Source: JBBCJR01 sp037190805 (lineage in GTDB: Bacteria > Pseudomonadota > Alphaproteobacteria > Sphingomonadales > Sphingomonadaceae). From it: 64,000 bases of DNA. The stretch covers positions 62,001 through 126,000 of the forward strand of contig JBBCJR010000007.1 in the NCBI GenBank assembly GCA_037190805.1. The letters are read 5' to 3'. Position 1 is the first letter of the stretch, and the number at the start of each line of letters is the position of its first letter. The notes below the pieces were generated by a model. The model was given only the letters and a program-made list of their open reading frames with translations, did not search any database and was not told where the DNA came from. Of the stretch, positions 55,939 to 64,000 are shown piece by piece. The translations under genes were made by a program, and so were the position numbers.

Positions 55939-56655
55939 TCAGGCGGTCGGCGTGCCCTTCCATCCCTGGGCGACCACATACCATTCCGACGATTCCTTGC
56001 GGCTGGCCGGCGGCTTGGCGTGCTTGACTGTGCGGAAGCCGCGTTTCAGGCGAACCACCAGGTCGTTGTCAGCCCCGCCCGCCAGCACCTTGGCGACGAA
56101 CGCCCCGCCGGGCGCCAGCACCGCTTCCGCGAAATCCAGCCCCGCCTCGACTAGAGCCATAGTCCTGAGGTGGTCGGTCTGCTGATGGCCGACGGTGTTG
56201 GCCGCCATGTCCGACAGCACCAGATCGGCTGGTCCGCCAAGCGCATCGGTCAACAGCGCCGGCGCGTCGTCGGCCAGAATGTCGTGCTGGAACAAGACCA
56301 CACCGGGTAGCGGATCGACGGGTAGCAGGTCGATGCCTACCACCGTTGCGCCCGGGGCCCGCTTCACGGCTACCTGGCACCAGCCGCCAGGTGCCGCGCC
56401 CAGATCGGCGATGCGCTTCACCCCACGCAGCAGGCCAAACCGCTCATCCAGCTCCAGCAGCTTGTAGGCGGCACGCGACCGATAACCCTCGGCCTGGGCG
56501 CGGCGCACATAGGGGTCGTTGAGTTGCCGCTCCAGCCAGCGTGTCGACTGTGCCGTCCGTCCGCGCGCGGTTCGGACGCGCGTCCGTCCGCCAGCGGATT
56601 TTCCGCTGCCGCCACCCTTGGCGCCACCGCCCCCTTTGCGTCCTCCCAACGCCAT
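55939..56655 (-). CDS. rlmE: 23S rRNA 2'-O-methyltransferase RlmE (FtsJ/RrmJ)
   Basis: A 238-residue methyltransferase that modifies U2552 in the A loop of 23S rRNA. After a basic, low-complexity N-terminus (GGRKGGGGAKGGGSGKSAGGR) it has YRSRAAYKLLELDERFGLL with the catalytic Lys, IADLGAAPGGWCQVAV, VLSDMAANTVGHQQTDHLR and GGAFVAKVLAGG. Start at 56655 overlaps the Ppx/GppA stop (TGATG). Confidence 0.95.
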   Translation of the reverse strand: MALGGRKGGGGAKGGGSGKSAGGRTRVRTARGRTAQSTRWLERQLNDPYVRRAQAEGYRSRAAYKLLELDERFGLLRGVKRIADLGAAPGGWCQVAVKRAPGATVVGIDLLPVDPLPGVVLFQHDILADDAPALLTDALGGPADLVLSDMAANTVGHQQTDHLRTMALVEAGLDFAEAVLAPGGAFVAKVLAGGADNDLVVRLKRGFRTVKHAKPPASRKESSEWYVVAQGWKGTPTA

Positions 56656-57743
56656 CAGAGACGGAATCCGTCACGCGACATCAGGGCGCGCAGCACCCCC
56701 TCGCGAATACCGCGATCGGCGACCCGGATGCTCTGGGCCGGCCAGCAATCCATGATCGCCTCCAGAATCGCGCAGCCGGCGACGACCAGGTCCGCGCGCT
56801 CCGACCCGATGCAGGGCCGCTGCGCGCGATCGCCGATCGGCTGGCGGGACAGGGAATCCCCGATTGCGCGCATCGACGCCACAGGTACGACGCACCCGTC
56901 GACATGGCGCCGATCATAGGCGGGAAGGCCGAGATAGACGCTCGCCAGCGTCGTTACCGTGCCGCTGGTGCCGAGCAGCTGGCAGTTTCCGTCCCGCGCG
57001 CCGGCTACCAGTTCGCTGCGGAACGAGCTGAGAGCGTCCACGAAGCGCGCCTTCATCCGGCCATAGGCCGCAACAAGATCGGCCGGGTCATGATAGTCGT
57101 TACGCTCTGTCTCGGCCAGGGACACGACGCCCCACGGCGCACTCGCCCAGGACTGGATCGCCTGCACTCCGGTCTGCCTGGGGTCGACCAGCACCAGTTC
57201 GGTCGATCCGCCACCGATGTCGAAGACCAGTCCCGGCCCGCCATCGGAATCGAGCAGCGACTGGCATCCCAGCACCGCAAGCCGCGCTTCCTCTCCGGGC
57301 GCGATGACGTCGAGCGCGAGCCCGGTTTCGGCATAGACACGGTCGATGAAGCCGCCGCCGTTCGCGGCCTGGCGGCAGGCTTCGGTCGCGACGGCGCGCA
57401 ACGCATGGACACCGCGTCGGCGTATCTTGTCCGCGCAGATGCCAAGCGCCGCCACCGCCCGCTCCTGCGCTTCCTCGCCCAGAACACCCGTCTCGCCCAG
57501 CCGTTCGCCCAGCCGGACGACACGCGAATAGGCATCGACGATGGTGAATCCGCCGGGTCGTGGCCGGGCGATCAGAAGCCGGCAATTGTTGGTGCCAAGG
57601 TCAAGGGCGGCATAGAGCCGGCCATTTCTTTGTCCGGAGGACCTGCCGCCCACCGATCGTCCACTGCGTCGAGTCGGCATCGCAGGGATGCCGGTGCCGG
57701 CATCGCCGCGGAGTCCGGCCATATCGGCGGCCTCGCTCTTCAT
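56655..57743 (-). CDS. Ppx/GppA family phosphatase
   Basis: A 362-residue exopolyphosphatase/pppGpp phosphohydrolase with the actin-like ATPase fold. Signatures are YAALDLGTNNCRLLIARP, ATEACRQAANG, GLVFDIGGGSTELVLVD and LLGTSGTVTTLAS. It lacks the long C-terminal HD-like domain, so it is the short alphaproteobacterial form. The start is placed at 57743 because GGGGA lies just upstream; 57755 is an alternative. It is coupled to rlmE. Confidence 0.9.
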   Translation of the reverse strand: MKSEAADMAGLRGDAGTGIPAMPTRRSGRSVGGRSSGQRNGRLYAALDLGTNNCRLLIARPRPGGFTIVDAYSRVVRLGERLGETGVLGEEAQERAVAALGICADKIRRRGVHALRAVATEACRQAANGGGFIDRVYAETGLALDVIAPGEEARLAVLGCQSLLDSDGGPGLVFDIGGGSTELVLVDPRQTGVQAIQSWASAPWGVVSLAETERNDYHDPADLVAAYGRMKARFVDALSSFRSELVAGARDGNCQLLGTSGTVTTLASVYLGLPAYDRRHVDGCVVPVASMRAIGDSLSRQPIGDRAQRPCIGSERADLVVAGCAILEAIMDCWPAQSIRVADRGIREGVLRALMSRDGFRL

Positions 57744-57908
57744 CGTCGTCCCCATATATCACCGGCGCGTGCCGCCGGAACTTGGTGTCGAGACTAGATG
57801 ATTCCGAAGCGATGGCAACCAGGCACGACGATGGGCGCCGTGGCGAGCGAAACCTGTCTGACGACGTTGACTTGACCGCGCCGCCTGCCTATCTGTCCGC
57901 CGCCTTGG

Positions 57909-57983
57909 TGCCCCGTCGTCTAAAGGTAAGACTACGGACTCTGACTCCGTCAATCGAGGTTCGAATCCTCGCGGGGCATCCAG
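57909..57983 (+). tRNA. tRNA-Gln (anticodon CTG)
   Basis: Acceptor TGCCCCG pairs with CGGGGCA, discriminator T, encoded CCA; the anticodon loop CTCTGAC gives anticodon CTG, and the T-loop is GTTCGAATC. Length 75 bases. Confidence 0.93.
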
Positions 57984-58175
57984 CTTCGGGATCATCTTCC
58001 TGTCTCTCAGCAGCGCGCGGAGGGCGTAGCCCGATTGCGATCGACAGTTCTTCCGACCTGGCTCACCACTTTAAAGCCGTGCCTGATCGTCGCCGATCGG
58101 ACCATTTGACAGCGTAAGACGCCGACTGACATTCATCGCGCTCGACAGCGACAAATCCATCAGGGAGATACGACG

Positions 58176-58625
58176 ATGATGCGAGTGCAAACCTTGGTTG
58201 CCGGGTTCTTGCTTTGCGGCTCGGCCGCAGCGTTCGCATTGCCGGAATCCTATCCGCACAAGATCACCGTCGAAGAGGCCCGTTCGGGAGCGGCGCTTCA
58301 ACACCCCGACGCCAAAAGTGCCGAATTCCGCGGCGTCGCGACGGTGACTCGTGAGCTTCTGAAATCACCCGACGGTAAGATGGCGGTGGGCCTGTACCGG
58401 ATGAGCGACGGGGAATTCGATTCCACCACCAACGGCTATGGCCTCAACGAACTTGTCGTGCTGGTCAGCGGCAAACTGCGTCTCGAAGGCGCTGACGGTA
58501 AGGTGATGGAATTGCTGCCCGGCGAAGCGCTGACGATCATGAAGGGTTGGAAGGGCAAGTGGAAGTCGGTCGGGGAATCGACCTATTATTACGCGGTCAA
58601 TACGAGTTCGGGGCCGACCGAGTAA
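58176..58625 (+). CDS. Exported cupin-domain protein
   Basis: A 149-residue protein with a signal peptide (MMRVQTLVAGFLLCGSAAAFA) and GGGAG before the start. The cupin part reads NELVVLVSGKLRLEGADGKVMELLPGEALTIMKGWKGKWKSVG, like the cupin-3/EutQ group, with few His ligands, so metal binding is doubtful. It is probably periplasmic. Function is unknown. It is convergent with the 38-residue membrane peptide gene. Confidence 0.75.
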   Translation: MMRVQTLVAGFLLCGSAAAFALPESYPHKITVEEARSGAALQHPDAKSAEFRGVATVTRELLKSPDGKMAVGLYRMSDGEFDSTTNGYGLNELVVLVSGKLRLEGADGKVMELLPGEALTIMKGWKGKWKSVGESTYYYAVNTSSGPTE

Positions 58626-58636
58626 CCGCGCGGCGT

Positions 58637-58753
58637 TCAGTCGCGCAGCATCAGGTAAAGCAGACCGATCCACGCGGCGATGCCGATGATGCCCAGAATC
58701 CAGCTGTGACGCGCGGTGAAGATGTCGTCCTTGGGATCTTCAAGGAAGGGCAT
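58637..58753 (-). CDS. 38-residue single-helix membrane peptide
   Basis: The ATG at 58753 has a perfect AAGGAG seven bases upstream. The product starts MPFLEDPKDDIFTARHSW and continues with one hydrophobic helix (ILGIIGIAAWIGLLYLMLRD). The gene overlaps the end of the amidohydrolase by 14 bases, and its Shine-Dalgarno lies inside that gene, so it is coupled to it. No family is recognised. Confidence 0.65.
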   Translation of the reverse strand: MPFLEDPKDDIFTARHSWILGIIGIAAWIGLLYLMLRD

Positions 58754-60125
58754 CGCCAGTCTCCTTGCTCGCATCTGGAGGGGAAGCATTGTCGGCGGGA
58801 GCCCCGCCCCGCTTGAACACGACCTCGCCGGCGAGGAAGGTGGTCAGCACCTGCACCCGCCATAATTCACTTGCCGGGATCGCGAACGGGTCGCGGTCAA
58901 GGAGCACGAAGTCCGCCCACTTGCCGGGCTCCAATGTTCCCACCCGGTCCTCGGCAAAGGCCGCATAGGCGGCGCCGGTGGTGAGACCGGCAAAGGCCTG
59001 CCGAACGTCAATGCCCTGCTCTGGCCGCCATCCCGCCTCGGGCCGGGAATCGCGATCCTGACGGGTCACTGCGGCATGCAGGGCGAGAAATGGATCAGGC
59101 GAGCCGGCCGGCGCGCTGGTGCCAAGCGCCAGCCGGGCACGCGCCACGGCCAACGTCCGTAGCGCCGCCACCCCGGCCAGGCGCAACTCGCCCAGGCGTG
59201 CGGCAATCATGTCGCGGTCCGCGATCGCCGCTCCGGGTTGAAGGGACGTCACGATCCCATAGTCTGGCGTCCGCGCCAGATCGGCTGGATCGGCGATCAA
59301 CGCGCCTTCCAGTCTCCAGCGACGATCCTTGCCATAGGTGGCGGCGAGTTCCTGATAGGCGTCCACCGCCTGCCTGACCGCAGCGTCGCCGGTCGCCATC
59401 AGTGCGGGTTGAAACCCGTCCATCAGCGCCCGCGACATCAGGTTCCTGATCTGGGCGTCGTTCCACAACAGCCTGCCGCTGGTCGACGCATTGTCGGCAT
59501 AGGGCGCCAGCAGCGCCGCCTCGCGACCGGCAAGGGGGCCGTCGGCGAAGAAGCGCACCGCGCGCAAGGTCAGCTTGTCCCGATACAGCCATGGCGTCGG
59601 CCTGAGCGGCGCGATTCGCGTCAGCGCCTCCGGCCCGGCGGCAACGGCGTAGATGCGGGCAGTCAGCCGGCCCTCGTCGCCAAAGCGGCGATAGAGCGTC
59701 CATGCATCGGGCTGAGTCCCGAGGTCATGGACCATGGTCACACCCATCGACCCCAGGGTTTTCAACGCAGCGGCCAATGCCATCTCGTCCCGACGCGGGC
59801 CGGCGGGCGGCATCGCCTGGGTCCCCAACGCACCGAGGCCCAGCGCCATCACGTCGGCATGAGCATCGATCAGGCCGGGAATCAAGGTCCGCTGACCCGC
59901 ATCCACCTGCCGTTTCAGCACCAGACCCTTCGGCAGCTTGTCGCCAGGCTTGTAGGTCGCCTCGACCCGTCCGTCGTCGCCGACCTGGAGTCGATCGAAA
60001 CGGACCAGCTCGCCCCGGCTGTCGAGCGTATAGCCATTGGCATTCACCACCAGCGTACGCGCTGCAAGTGGACCGGCGACGAGAAGCAGGCCGGCGCTCA
60101 GCAGGCGGAAAAGCGTTCTGGACAT
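58740..60125 (-). CDS. Amidohydrolase-fold protein with missing metal ligands
   Basis: A 461-residue exported protein with a signal peptide (MSRTLFRLLSAGLLLVAGPLAA) and the composite domain plus barrel of amidohydrolase 3. The expected HxH motif reads LIDAHADVM, so the second His is Asp; the HAIGD helix motif is replaced by LMATGDAAV; and the SMQP-like strand is SLQPGAA. The C-terminal GTLEPGKWADFVLLDRDPF is normal. The two metal-site losses suggest a pseudoenzyme or a changed mechanism. It is followed by a coupled 38-residue membrane peptide gene and is divergent from the threonine ammonia-lyase gene. Confidence 0.8.
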   Translation of the reverse strand: MSRTLFRLLSAGLLLVAGPLAARTLVVNANGYTLDSRGELVRFDRLQVGDDGRVEATYKPGDKLPKGLVLKRQVDAGQRTLIPGLIDAHADVMALGLGALGTQAMPPAGPRRDEMALAAALKTLGSMGVTMVHDLGTQPDAWTLYRRFGDEGRLTARIYAVAAGPEALTRIAPLRPTPWLYRDKLTLRAVRFFADGPLAGREAALLAPYADNASTSGRLLWNDAQIRNLMSRALMDGFQPALMATGDAAVRQAVDAYQELAATYGKDRRWRLEGALIADPADLARTPDYGIVTSLQPGAAIADRDMIAARLGELRLAGVAALRTLAVARARLALGTSAPAGSPDPFLALHAAVTRQDRDSRPEAGWRPEQGIDVRQAFAGLTTGAAYAAFAEDRVGTLEPGKWADFVLLDRDPFAIPASELWRVQVLTTFLAGEVVFKRGGAPADNASPPDASKETGDALP

Positions 60126-60175
60126 GGCATGCGCATAGCAATGGTTTCCCGGCGAGGCGAGATCGGCTAGAGCGC

Positions 60176-61432
60176 ATGCCCATGGCAAAGGTTCAATCCC
60201 TGACGGAAGCGGCCAGCAGGCCGTTGGTGACGATCGACGATATCCGGGCGGCACAGGCGCGGATCGGCGATGCCGTGGTCCACACGCCGACTCTGATCAG
60301 CCGGACCCTGTCCGAGGTGACGGGCGCGACCGTCTATCTGAAATTCGAAAATCTCCAGTTCACCGCCGCTTACAAGGAACGGGGCGCGCTCAACAAGCTG
60401 CTGACCCTGACCGATGCGGAGCGCGATCGCGGCGTTATCGCGGCGTCGGCTGGCAACCATGCCCAGGGGCTGGCCTATCATGGCCGTCGGCTGGGCATCC
60501 CGGTGACGATCGTGATGCCGCGTTCAACCCCGATCGTGAAGATCCAGCAGACCGAAGGCCACGGCGCCACCGTCATCCTGGAAGGCGAACGGTTCGACGA
60601 TGCTCAGGCCCACGCGCTGAAGGTTGGCGACGAGCGCGGCCTGACCTTCGTCCATCCCTTCGACGAGCCGGCGGTGATTGCCGGTCAGGGCACTGTAGCG
60701 CTCGAGATGCTGGCCGCCGCGCCGGCCATCGACACGCTGGTCGTACCGATCGGCGGCGGCGGCCTGCTTTCGGGCATGGGCACGGCCGCTCGCGCCCTCA
60801 AGCCGGATATCGAGATCCTCGGGGTCCAGGCGGAGCTTTATCCGTCGATGTACAACCGGCTGAAGGGCACCTCCCTGCCCTGCGAAGGGGATACGCTGGC
60901 CGAAGGCATCGCGGTCCGCGATCCCGGCACGCTGACCTGGCCCATCATCCGCGACATCGCCGACGATGTCGTGCTGGTGGCCGAGCGCGATCTGGAAAGC
61001 GCGGTCGCCATGCTGCTGTCGATCGAAAAGACGGTGGTGGAAGGGGCCGGTGCCGCCGGCCTCGCCGCGCTGCTGGCCCATCCGGACCGGTTCCGGGGCC
61101 GCTCGGTCGGTATCGTCCTGTGCGGCGGCAATATCGATACCCGCCTGCTCGCCAACGTCCTGCTGCGTGACCTGGCGCGCTCTGGACGGCTGGCGCGGCT
61201 GCGGATCAGGCTGCAGGATCGGCCGGGCTCGCTCTATCATGTCGCGTGGGTGTTCCACGAACAGCAGGTCAACATCATCGAAGTCTCGCATCAGCGCGTG
61301 TTCACCACGCTGCCGGCCAAGGGCCTGATCACCGACATCGAGTGCGAAACCCGCGACCGCGCCCATCTCGACCGCCTGCTCGATGCCTTGGGCCGTGCGG
61401 GCTACGAGGTGAATCAGGTGGAATTGGCCTAA
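60176..61432 (+). CDS. Threonine ammonia-lyase (threonine dehydratase)
   Basis: A 418-residue PLP enzyme that deaminates threonine to 2-oxobutyrate. The PLP lysine lies in ENLQFTAAYKERGALNKL, with SAGNHAQGLAYHGRRLG, the glycine loop PIGGGGLLSG and SIEKTVVEGAGAAGLAALL. The C-terminus LRIRLQDRPGSLYHVAWVFHEQQVNIIEVSHQR is an ACT-like regulatory domain. The single ACT domain and length resemble the catabolic/short biosynthetic type. The start is 60176 or 60182; neither has a strong ribosome site. Confidence 0.9.
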   Translation: MPMAKVQSLTEAASRPLVTIDDIRAAQARIGDAVVHTPTLISRTLSEVTGATVYLKFENLQFTAAYKERGALNKLLTLTDAERDRGVIAASAGNHAQGLAYHGRRLGIPVTIVMPRSTPIVKIQQTEGHGATVILEGERFDDAQAHALKVGDERGLTFVHPFDEPAVIAGQGTVALEMLAAAPAIDTLVVPIGGGGLLSGMGTAARALKPDIEILGVQAELYPSMYNRLKGTSLPCEGDTLAEGIAVRDPGTLTWPIIRDIADDVVLVAERDLESAVAMLLSIEKTVVEGAGAAGLAALLAHPDRFRGRSVGIVLCGGNIDTRLLANVLLRDLARSGRLARLRIRLQDRPGSLYHVAWVFHEQQVNIIEVSHQRVFTTLPAKGLITDIECETRDRAHLDRLLDALGRAGYEVNQVELA

Positions 61433-61578
61433 AGCGCGCTCCCACGACCTTCGGAGTTGGCACGGCTCGTTAACCTGGCCGTGCTTAACCCTCTTCTCGA
61501 CCGGTGATGCTTTACCCGCAAGCCGGATTGGACATAGATTTGGCTTGGCGGTGAGCCATGGTGGGGGATTGAAAGCGG

Positions 61579-62343
61579 TTGAGCGAGCAGGGTTTCAGAT
61601 TTCCTCGGTTCTTCGTGACCGCCCCTGCTCCCTGCCCTTATCTGCCCGGCAGGACCGAGCGGAAGGTGTTCACCGAATTGCGCGGCGGCGACGCGGCCGA
61701 GCTGAACGAAGCGCTTGGCCGCATCGGATTCCGCCGATCGCAGAATGTCGCCTACCGGCCGAGTTGCGGCACGTGCAAAGCCTGCGTCTCGGTGCGCGTC
61801 CTCGCCCAGCTGTTCGAACCCAACGCCACACAGCGGCGGCTGCTGCGCCGTCATGGCGATCTCGAGATCAACGCCTGTCAGCCATGGAGCACGGACGAGC
61901 AATTCGCCCTGCTCAGCCGGTATCTGGCGCATCGCCACCCCGGAGGCGGGATGAGCGATATGGATGCCTTCGACTATGCCGACATGGTCGAACAGACGCC
62001 CGTCACCACCTATGTCGTCGAATATCGCGAACCGTCGGTGGATGGCAGGCCGGGCAAGCTGGTCGGCGCCTGCCTGACCGACCGGCTGTCGGACGGCCTG
62101 TCGATGATCTACAGCTTCTACGATCCCGACAATCCCCAGCGACCCGGCATGGGCACCTTCATCATCCTCGATCATCTGCTGCGCGCGGCGCGTGCCGATC
62201 TGCCGCATGTCTATCTCGGCTACTGGATCGAGGGATGTGAACGGATGAGTTACAAGACGCGCTTTCGCCCGATAGAACGGCTGACGACGTCGGGGTGGCA
62301 GCCGCTCACAACCTCCGAGCGCATTCTGGTCACCGCGCGCTGA
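61579..62343 (+). CDS. bpt: Aspartate/glutamate leucyltransferase (arginyltransferase, Bpt type)
   Basis: A 254-residue transferase that adds an amino acid to N-terminal Asp/Glu of proteins, marking them for ClpAP. A TTG start follows GGGGGATTG. Signatures are the N-terminal PCPYLPGRTERKVFTEL, YRPSCGTCKACVSVRV with the Cys pair, YSFYDPDNPQRPGMGTFIILD and YLGYWIEGCERMSYKTRFRPIE. It is followed by a PEP-CTERM-like gene and is separated from threonine ammonia-lyase by 146 bases. Confidence 0.93.
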   Translation: MSEQGFRFPRFFVTAPAPCPYLPGRTERKVFTELRGGDAAELNEALGRIGFRRSQNVAYRPSCGTCKACVSVRVLAQLFEPNATQRRLLRRHGDLEINACQPWSTDEQFALLSRYLAHRHPGGGMSDMDAFDYADMVEQTPVTTYVVEYREPSVDGRPGKLVGACLTDRLSDGLSMIYSFYDPDNPQRPGMGTFIILDHLLRAARADLPHVYLGYWIEGCERMSYKTRFRPIERLTTSGWQPLTTSERILVTAR

Positions 62344-62512
62344 ACGGCCGGGAAGACAGACCGCCGGCATAGTGCCCAGAGTGTCGGCCAGCTTTACATT
62401 TCAAGCGCTAATATGGTTTATATGCGGCGCAGCGAATGGCTGGTATCCGTTCCATTCCATCCTCCGGCACGCTTGTTGCTTTGCCGTTTCATCTTTCGGG
62501 GGGAGGATGAGG

Positions 62513-62860
62513 ATGATCAAGCTGCCTTATATGGCGGCATTGGGGATCATGGTCGCGGCGATACAGCCGGCGGCCGCCGATCCGTTACTGCAGGACAGCC
62601 AGATCAATATTCCGTTCGATGCGAGCGAAGCAGGATTCATATCCTCGACCGGCTTGACGGGCCTGTCAGCAAAGAAGGATCCTTTGACGGGATTTCCGAT
62701 TTTGGACGCCAGCCTGTCCGACTGGCGCAACACGCCGGTGGTCGCCAGCGTCGCCAAGGCGGCTGCACCAGAGATGCCGGCATGGCTGCTGATGATCGGC
62801 GGCATCGGCCTTATGGCGGTCTTCATGAACAGTCGCAGACGCCGCCTGACCCGGCGCTGA
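62513..62860 (+). CDS. PEP-CTERM-like exported protein
   Basis: A 115-residue protein. The start at 62513 has GGGGGAGG six bases upstream, better than the ATG at 62507, which touches it. A signal peptide (MIKLPYMAALGIMVAAIQPAAA) is followed by a short hydrophilic region and a C-terminal sorting-like segment, PEMPAWLLMIGGIGL, a hydrophobic helix, then RRRR. This is a PEP-CTERM-type tripartite tail (PEP variant PEM), which in such species is processed by an exosortase. Function of the short mature part is unknown. Confidence 0.65.
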   Translation: MIKLPYMAALGIMVAAIQPAAADPLLQDSQINIPFDASEAGFISSTGLTGLSAKKDPLTGFPILDASLSDWRNTPVVASVAKAAAPEMPAWLLMIGGIGLMAVFMNSRRRRLTRR

Positions 62861-62881
62861 CCGCCCGATCAGATCCTTCAA

Positions 62882-62901
62882 CCGGCCAGACAGACGGCCG
62901 G
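62882..62901. terminator. Short stem-loop between convergent genes
   Basis: CCGGCC and GGCCGG are separated by AGACAGAC. There is no T-run. It lies between the PEP-CTERM-like gene (plus) and gyrB (minus) and may help termination in both directions. Confidence 0.35.
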
Positions 62902-62930
62902 AGCAAGTGACCATCCCTCACGCGCCCTGA

Positions 62931-64000
62931 TCACACGTCGAGATTGGCGACCGATAGCGCGTTATCCTGAATGAATTCGCGGCGCGGCTCCACCACGTCG
63001 CCCATCAGCTTGGTGAAAATCTCGTCGGCGAGGTCCGCCTGCGACACTTCCACTCGCAGCAGCGACCGGTTGGCGGGGTCGAGCGTGGTTTCCCACAGCT
63101 GTTCCGCGTTCATTTCGCCAAGGCCCTTGTAGCGCTGGATCGACAGGCCCTTTCGCCCCGCCTCCAGAATGGCGGCGAGCAGTTCGGATGGCCGCCGTAT
63201 GAGCGCACCGGCAGCAGCGGCGACAGGGGCGTCATCATCGCCCTCTTCCTGCGCGGCCGCTTCCGGTTTCGGCGCGGTGCTGCGGACCAGCCTTGACGGG
63301 GCGGCGTAGCTGGCCCGCTGTTCGGCAGCGAGTATATCGAGCTTGCGCGCCTCGGCAGAGGTCAGGAACGCCGCATCGATGACATAAGCATCGGTAACGC
63401 CCCGATGGACGCGGCGGAACACAATCGCTCCGTCGTCACGCACTTCGGAAGACCACAGACTGTCGCGGTCGCCCTCGCCCAGCCACGTCGCCACATCGCG
63501 AGCCGCGGCCGCGCGGCCGACAGCATCGAGGTCAGGAGCCAGGGCGCCGGTCAGCGCCAGCGATTCCACCATCACCGGATCATAGCGACGCGGCACGAAG
63601 TTCATCAGCATCCGAAGCCGGCGAGCATGGGCAGCCAGAGCGCGCAAGTCGCCCGCGCCCCGCCTGCCCCCCGTCGTCTCCAGAACCAGCCCGGCAAGAC
63701 CAGCCTCGACCAGATAGTCGTCCAGTTTGGCGTCATCCTTCAGATAGACTTCGGACCGGCCGCGCGCGACCTTGTACAGCGGTGGCTGGGCGATGAAGAG
63801 GTGGCCGTTGCGGATCACGTCCGGCATCTGACGATAAAAGAAGGTCAGCAGCAGCGTGCGGATGTGGGCGCCGTCGACGTCGGCGTCCGTCATGATGACG
63901 ACCTTGTGGTAGCGCAGCTTCTCGATGTTGAAATCGTCGCGGCCGATACCCGTACCCAGCGCCTGGATGATCGTCCCGATCTCACGGCTCGACAACATGC
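62931..64000 (-). CDS. gyrB: DNA gyrase subunit B, C-terminal part (5' end outside window)
   Basis: The visible 355 residues include the start of the Toprim metal-binding region (VVIMTDADVDGAHIRTLLLTFFYRQMP), the transducer-to-C-terminal stretch APPLYKVARGRSEVYLKD, QRYKGLGEMNAEQLWETTLDP and the characteristic end LMGDVVEPRREFIQDNALSVANLDV. This ending distinguishes GyrB from ParE. A long insertion (about residues 110-270) interrupts the Toprim-to-tail part, as often in alphaproteobacteria. The ATPase domain lies beyond the window. Confidence 0.95.
   Translation of the reverse strand, partial: MLSSREIGTIIQALGTGIGRDDFNIEKLRYHKVVIMTDADVDGAHIRTLLLTFFYRQMPDVIRNGHLFIAQPPLYKVARGRSEVYLKDDAKLDDYLVEAGLAGLVLETTGGRRGAGDLRALAAHARRLRMLMNFVPRRYDPVMVESLALTGALAPDLDAVGRAAAARDVATWLGEGDRDSLWSSEVRDDGAIVFRRVHRGVTDAYVIDAAFLTSAEARKLDILAAEQRASYAAPSRLVRSTAPKPEAAAQEEGDDDAPVAAAAGALIRRPSELLAAILEAGRKGLSIQRYKGLGEMNAEQLWETTLDPANRSLLRVEVSQADLADEIFTKLMGDVVEPRREFIQDNALSVANLDV

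Noticed and set aside
56541..57797. 418-codon plus-strand frame opposite ppx and rlmE
   Set aside because: Both minus-strand genes have complete family motifs; this frame does not.

Overview
The window is a high-GC alphaproteobacterial chromosome segment, most likely from the Sphingomonadaceae (Sphingomonas, Rhizorhabdus or Sphingobium). The clues are several TonB-dependent receptors, metX-metW and hisC-tyrA pairs, a GTTC-N7-GTTC SOS box, a GGAAC-N17-CGTT (EcfG type) stress promoter, a DUF3489/DUF2924/serine-recombinase cassette and a PEP-CTERM-like protein. No 16S rRNA or replication gene fixes the species.

Left part, about 1-23.7 kb, is accessory. It starts with the end of one TonB-dependent receptor, a 45-codon exported peptide and a second receptor of mosaic base composition. 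A frameshifted remnant of a 4-hydroxyphenylacetate 3-monooxygenase-like gene follows. Next is a stress block: a small hydrophilic protein, an HPF/RaiA-like protein, a large catalase and a hemerythrin-domain protein, with EcfG-type promoters in front. Two broken genes then lead into the most interesting part, a five-gene operon (10885-17875) whose genes overlap or touch. It encodes a calcineurin-type metallophosphoesterase, an all-helical protein, two different TRAFAC-like GTPases and an 892-residue protein. I match it to the bioinformatically predicted GTPase-associated conflict systems (GASH, DO-GTPase1/2, GAP1). A TIR-like protein and a membrane protein lie convergent to it, which makes the region look like a defence island. 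A lipoprotein, a small ORF and the serine-recombinase cassette fill the rest up to a tRNA-Gln gene, a plausible island boundary.

Right part, about 23.7-64 kb, reads as core chromosome. It holds polyprenyl-phosphate sugar-phosphate transferase and UDP-sugar epimerase genes, metX-metW facing hisC-tyrA, an amidohydrolase, tRNA-Ala, a MetE-like methyltransferase, acetyl-CoA synthetase, an acyltransferase, a third TonB receptor and a GGDEF-EAL protein. Then come a TrmH-family methyltransferase with a TetR regulator, rplU-rpmA, hspQ, tRNA-Ser, the radical SAM-UdgX DNA-repair pair behind an SOS box, aroA, two transporters, a Ppx/GppA phosphatase with rlmE, tRNA-Gln(CTG), a cupin, a degenerate amidohydrolase with a 38-residue membrane peptide gene behind it, a threonine ammonia-lyase, an aminoacyl-protein transferase (Bpt type), a PEP-CTERM-like protein and the C-terminal half of gyrB running off the end.

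Functions are assigned from motifs and remembered family sequences, without database searches. Coordinates of starts were refined where a Shine-Dalgarno sequence or family N-terminus argued for it.
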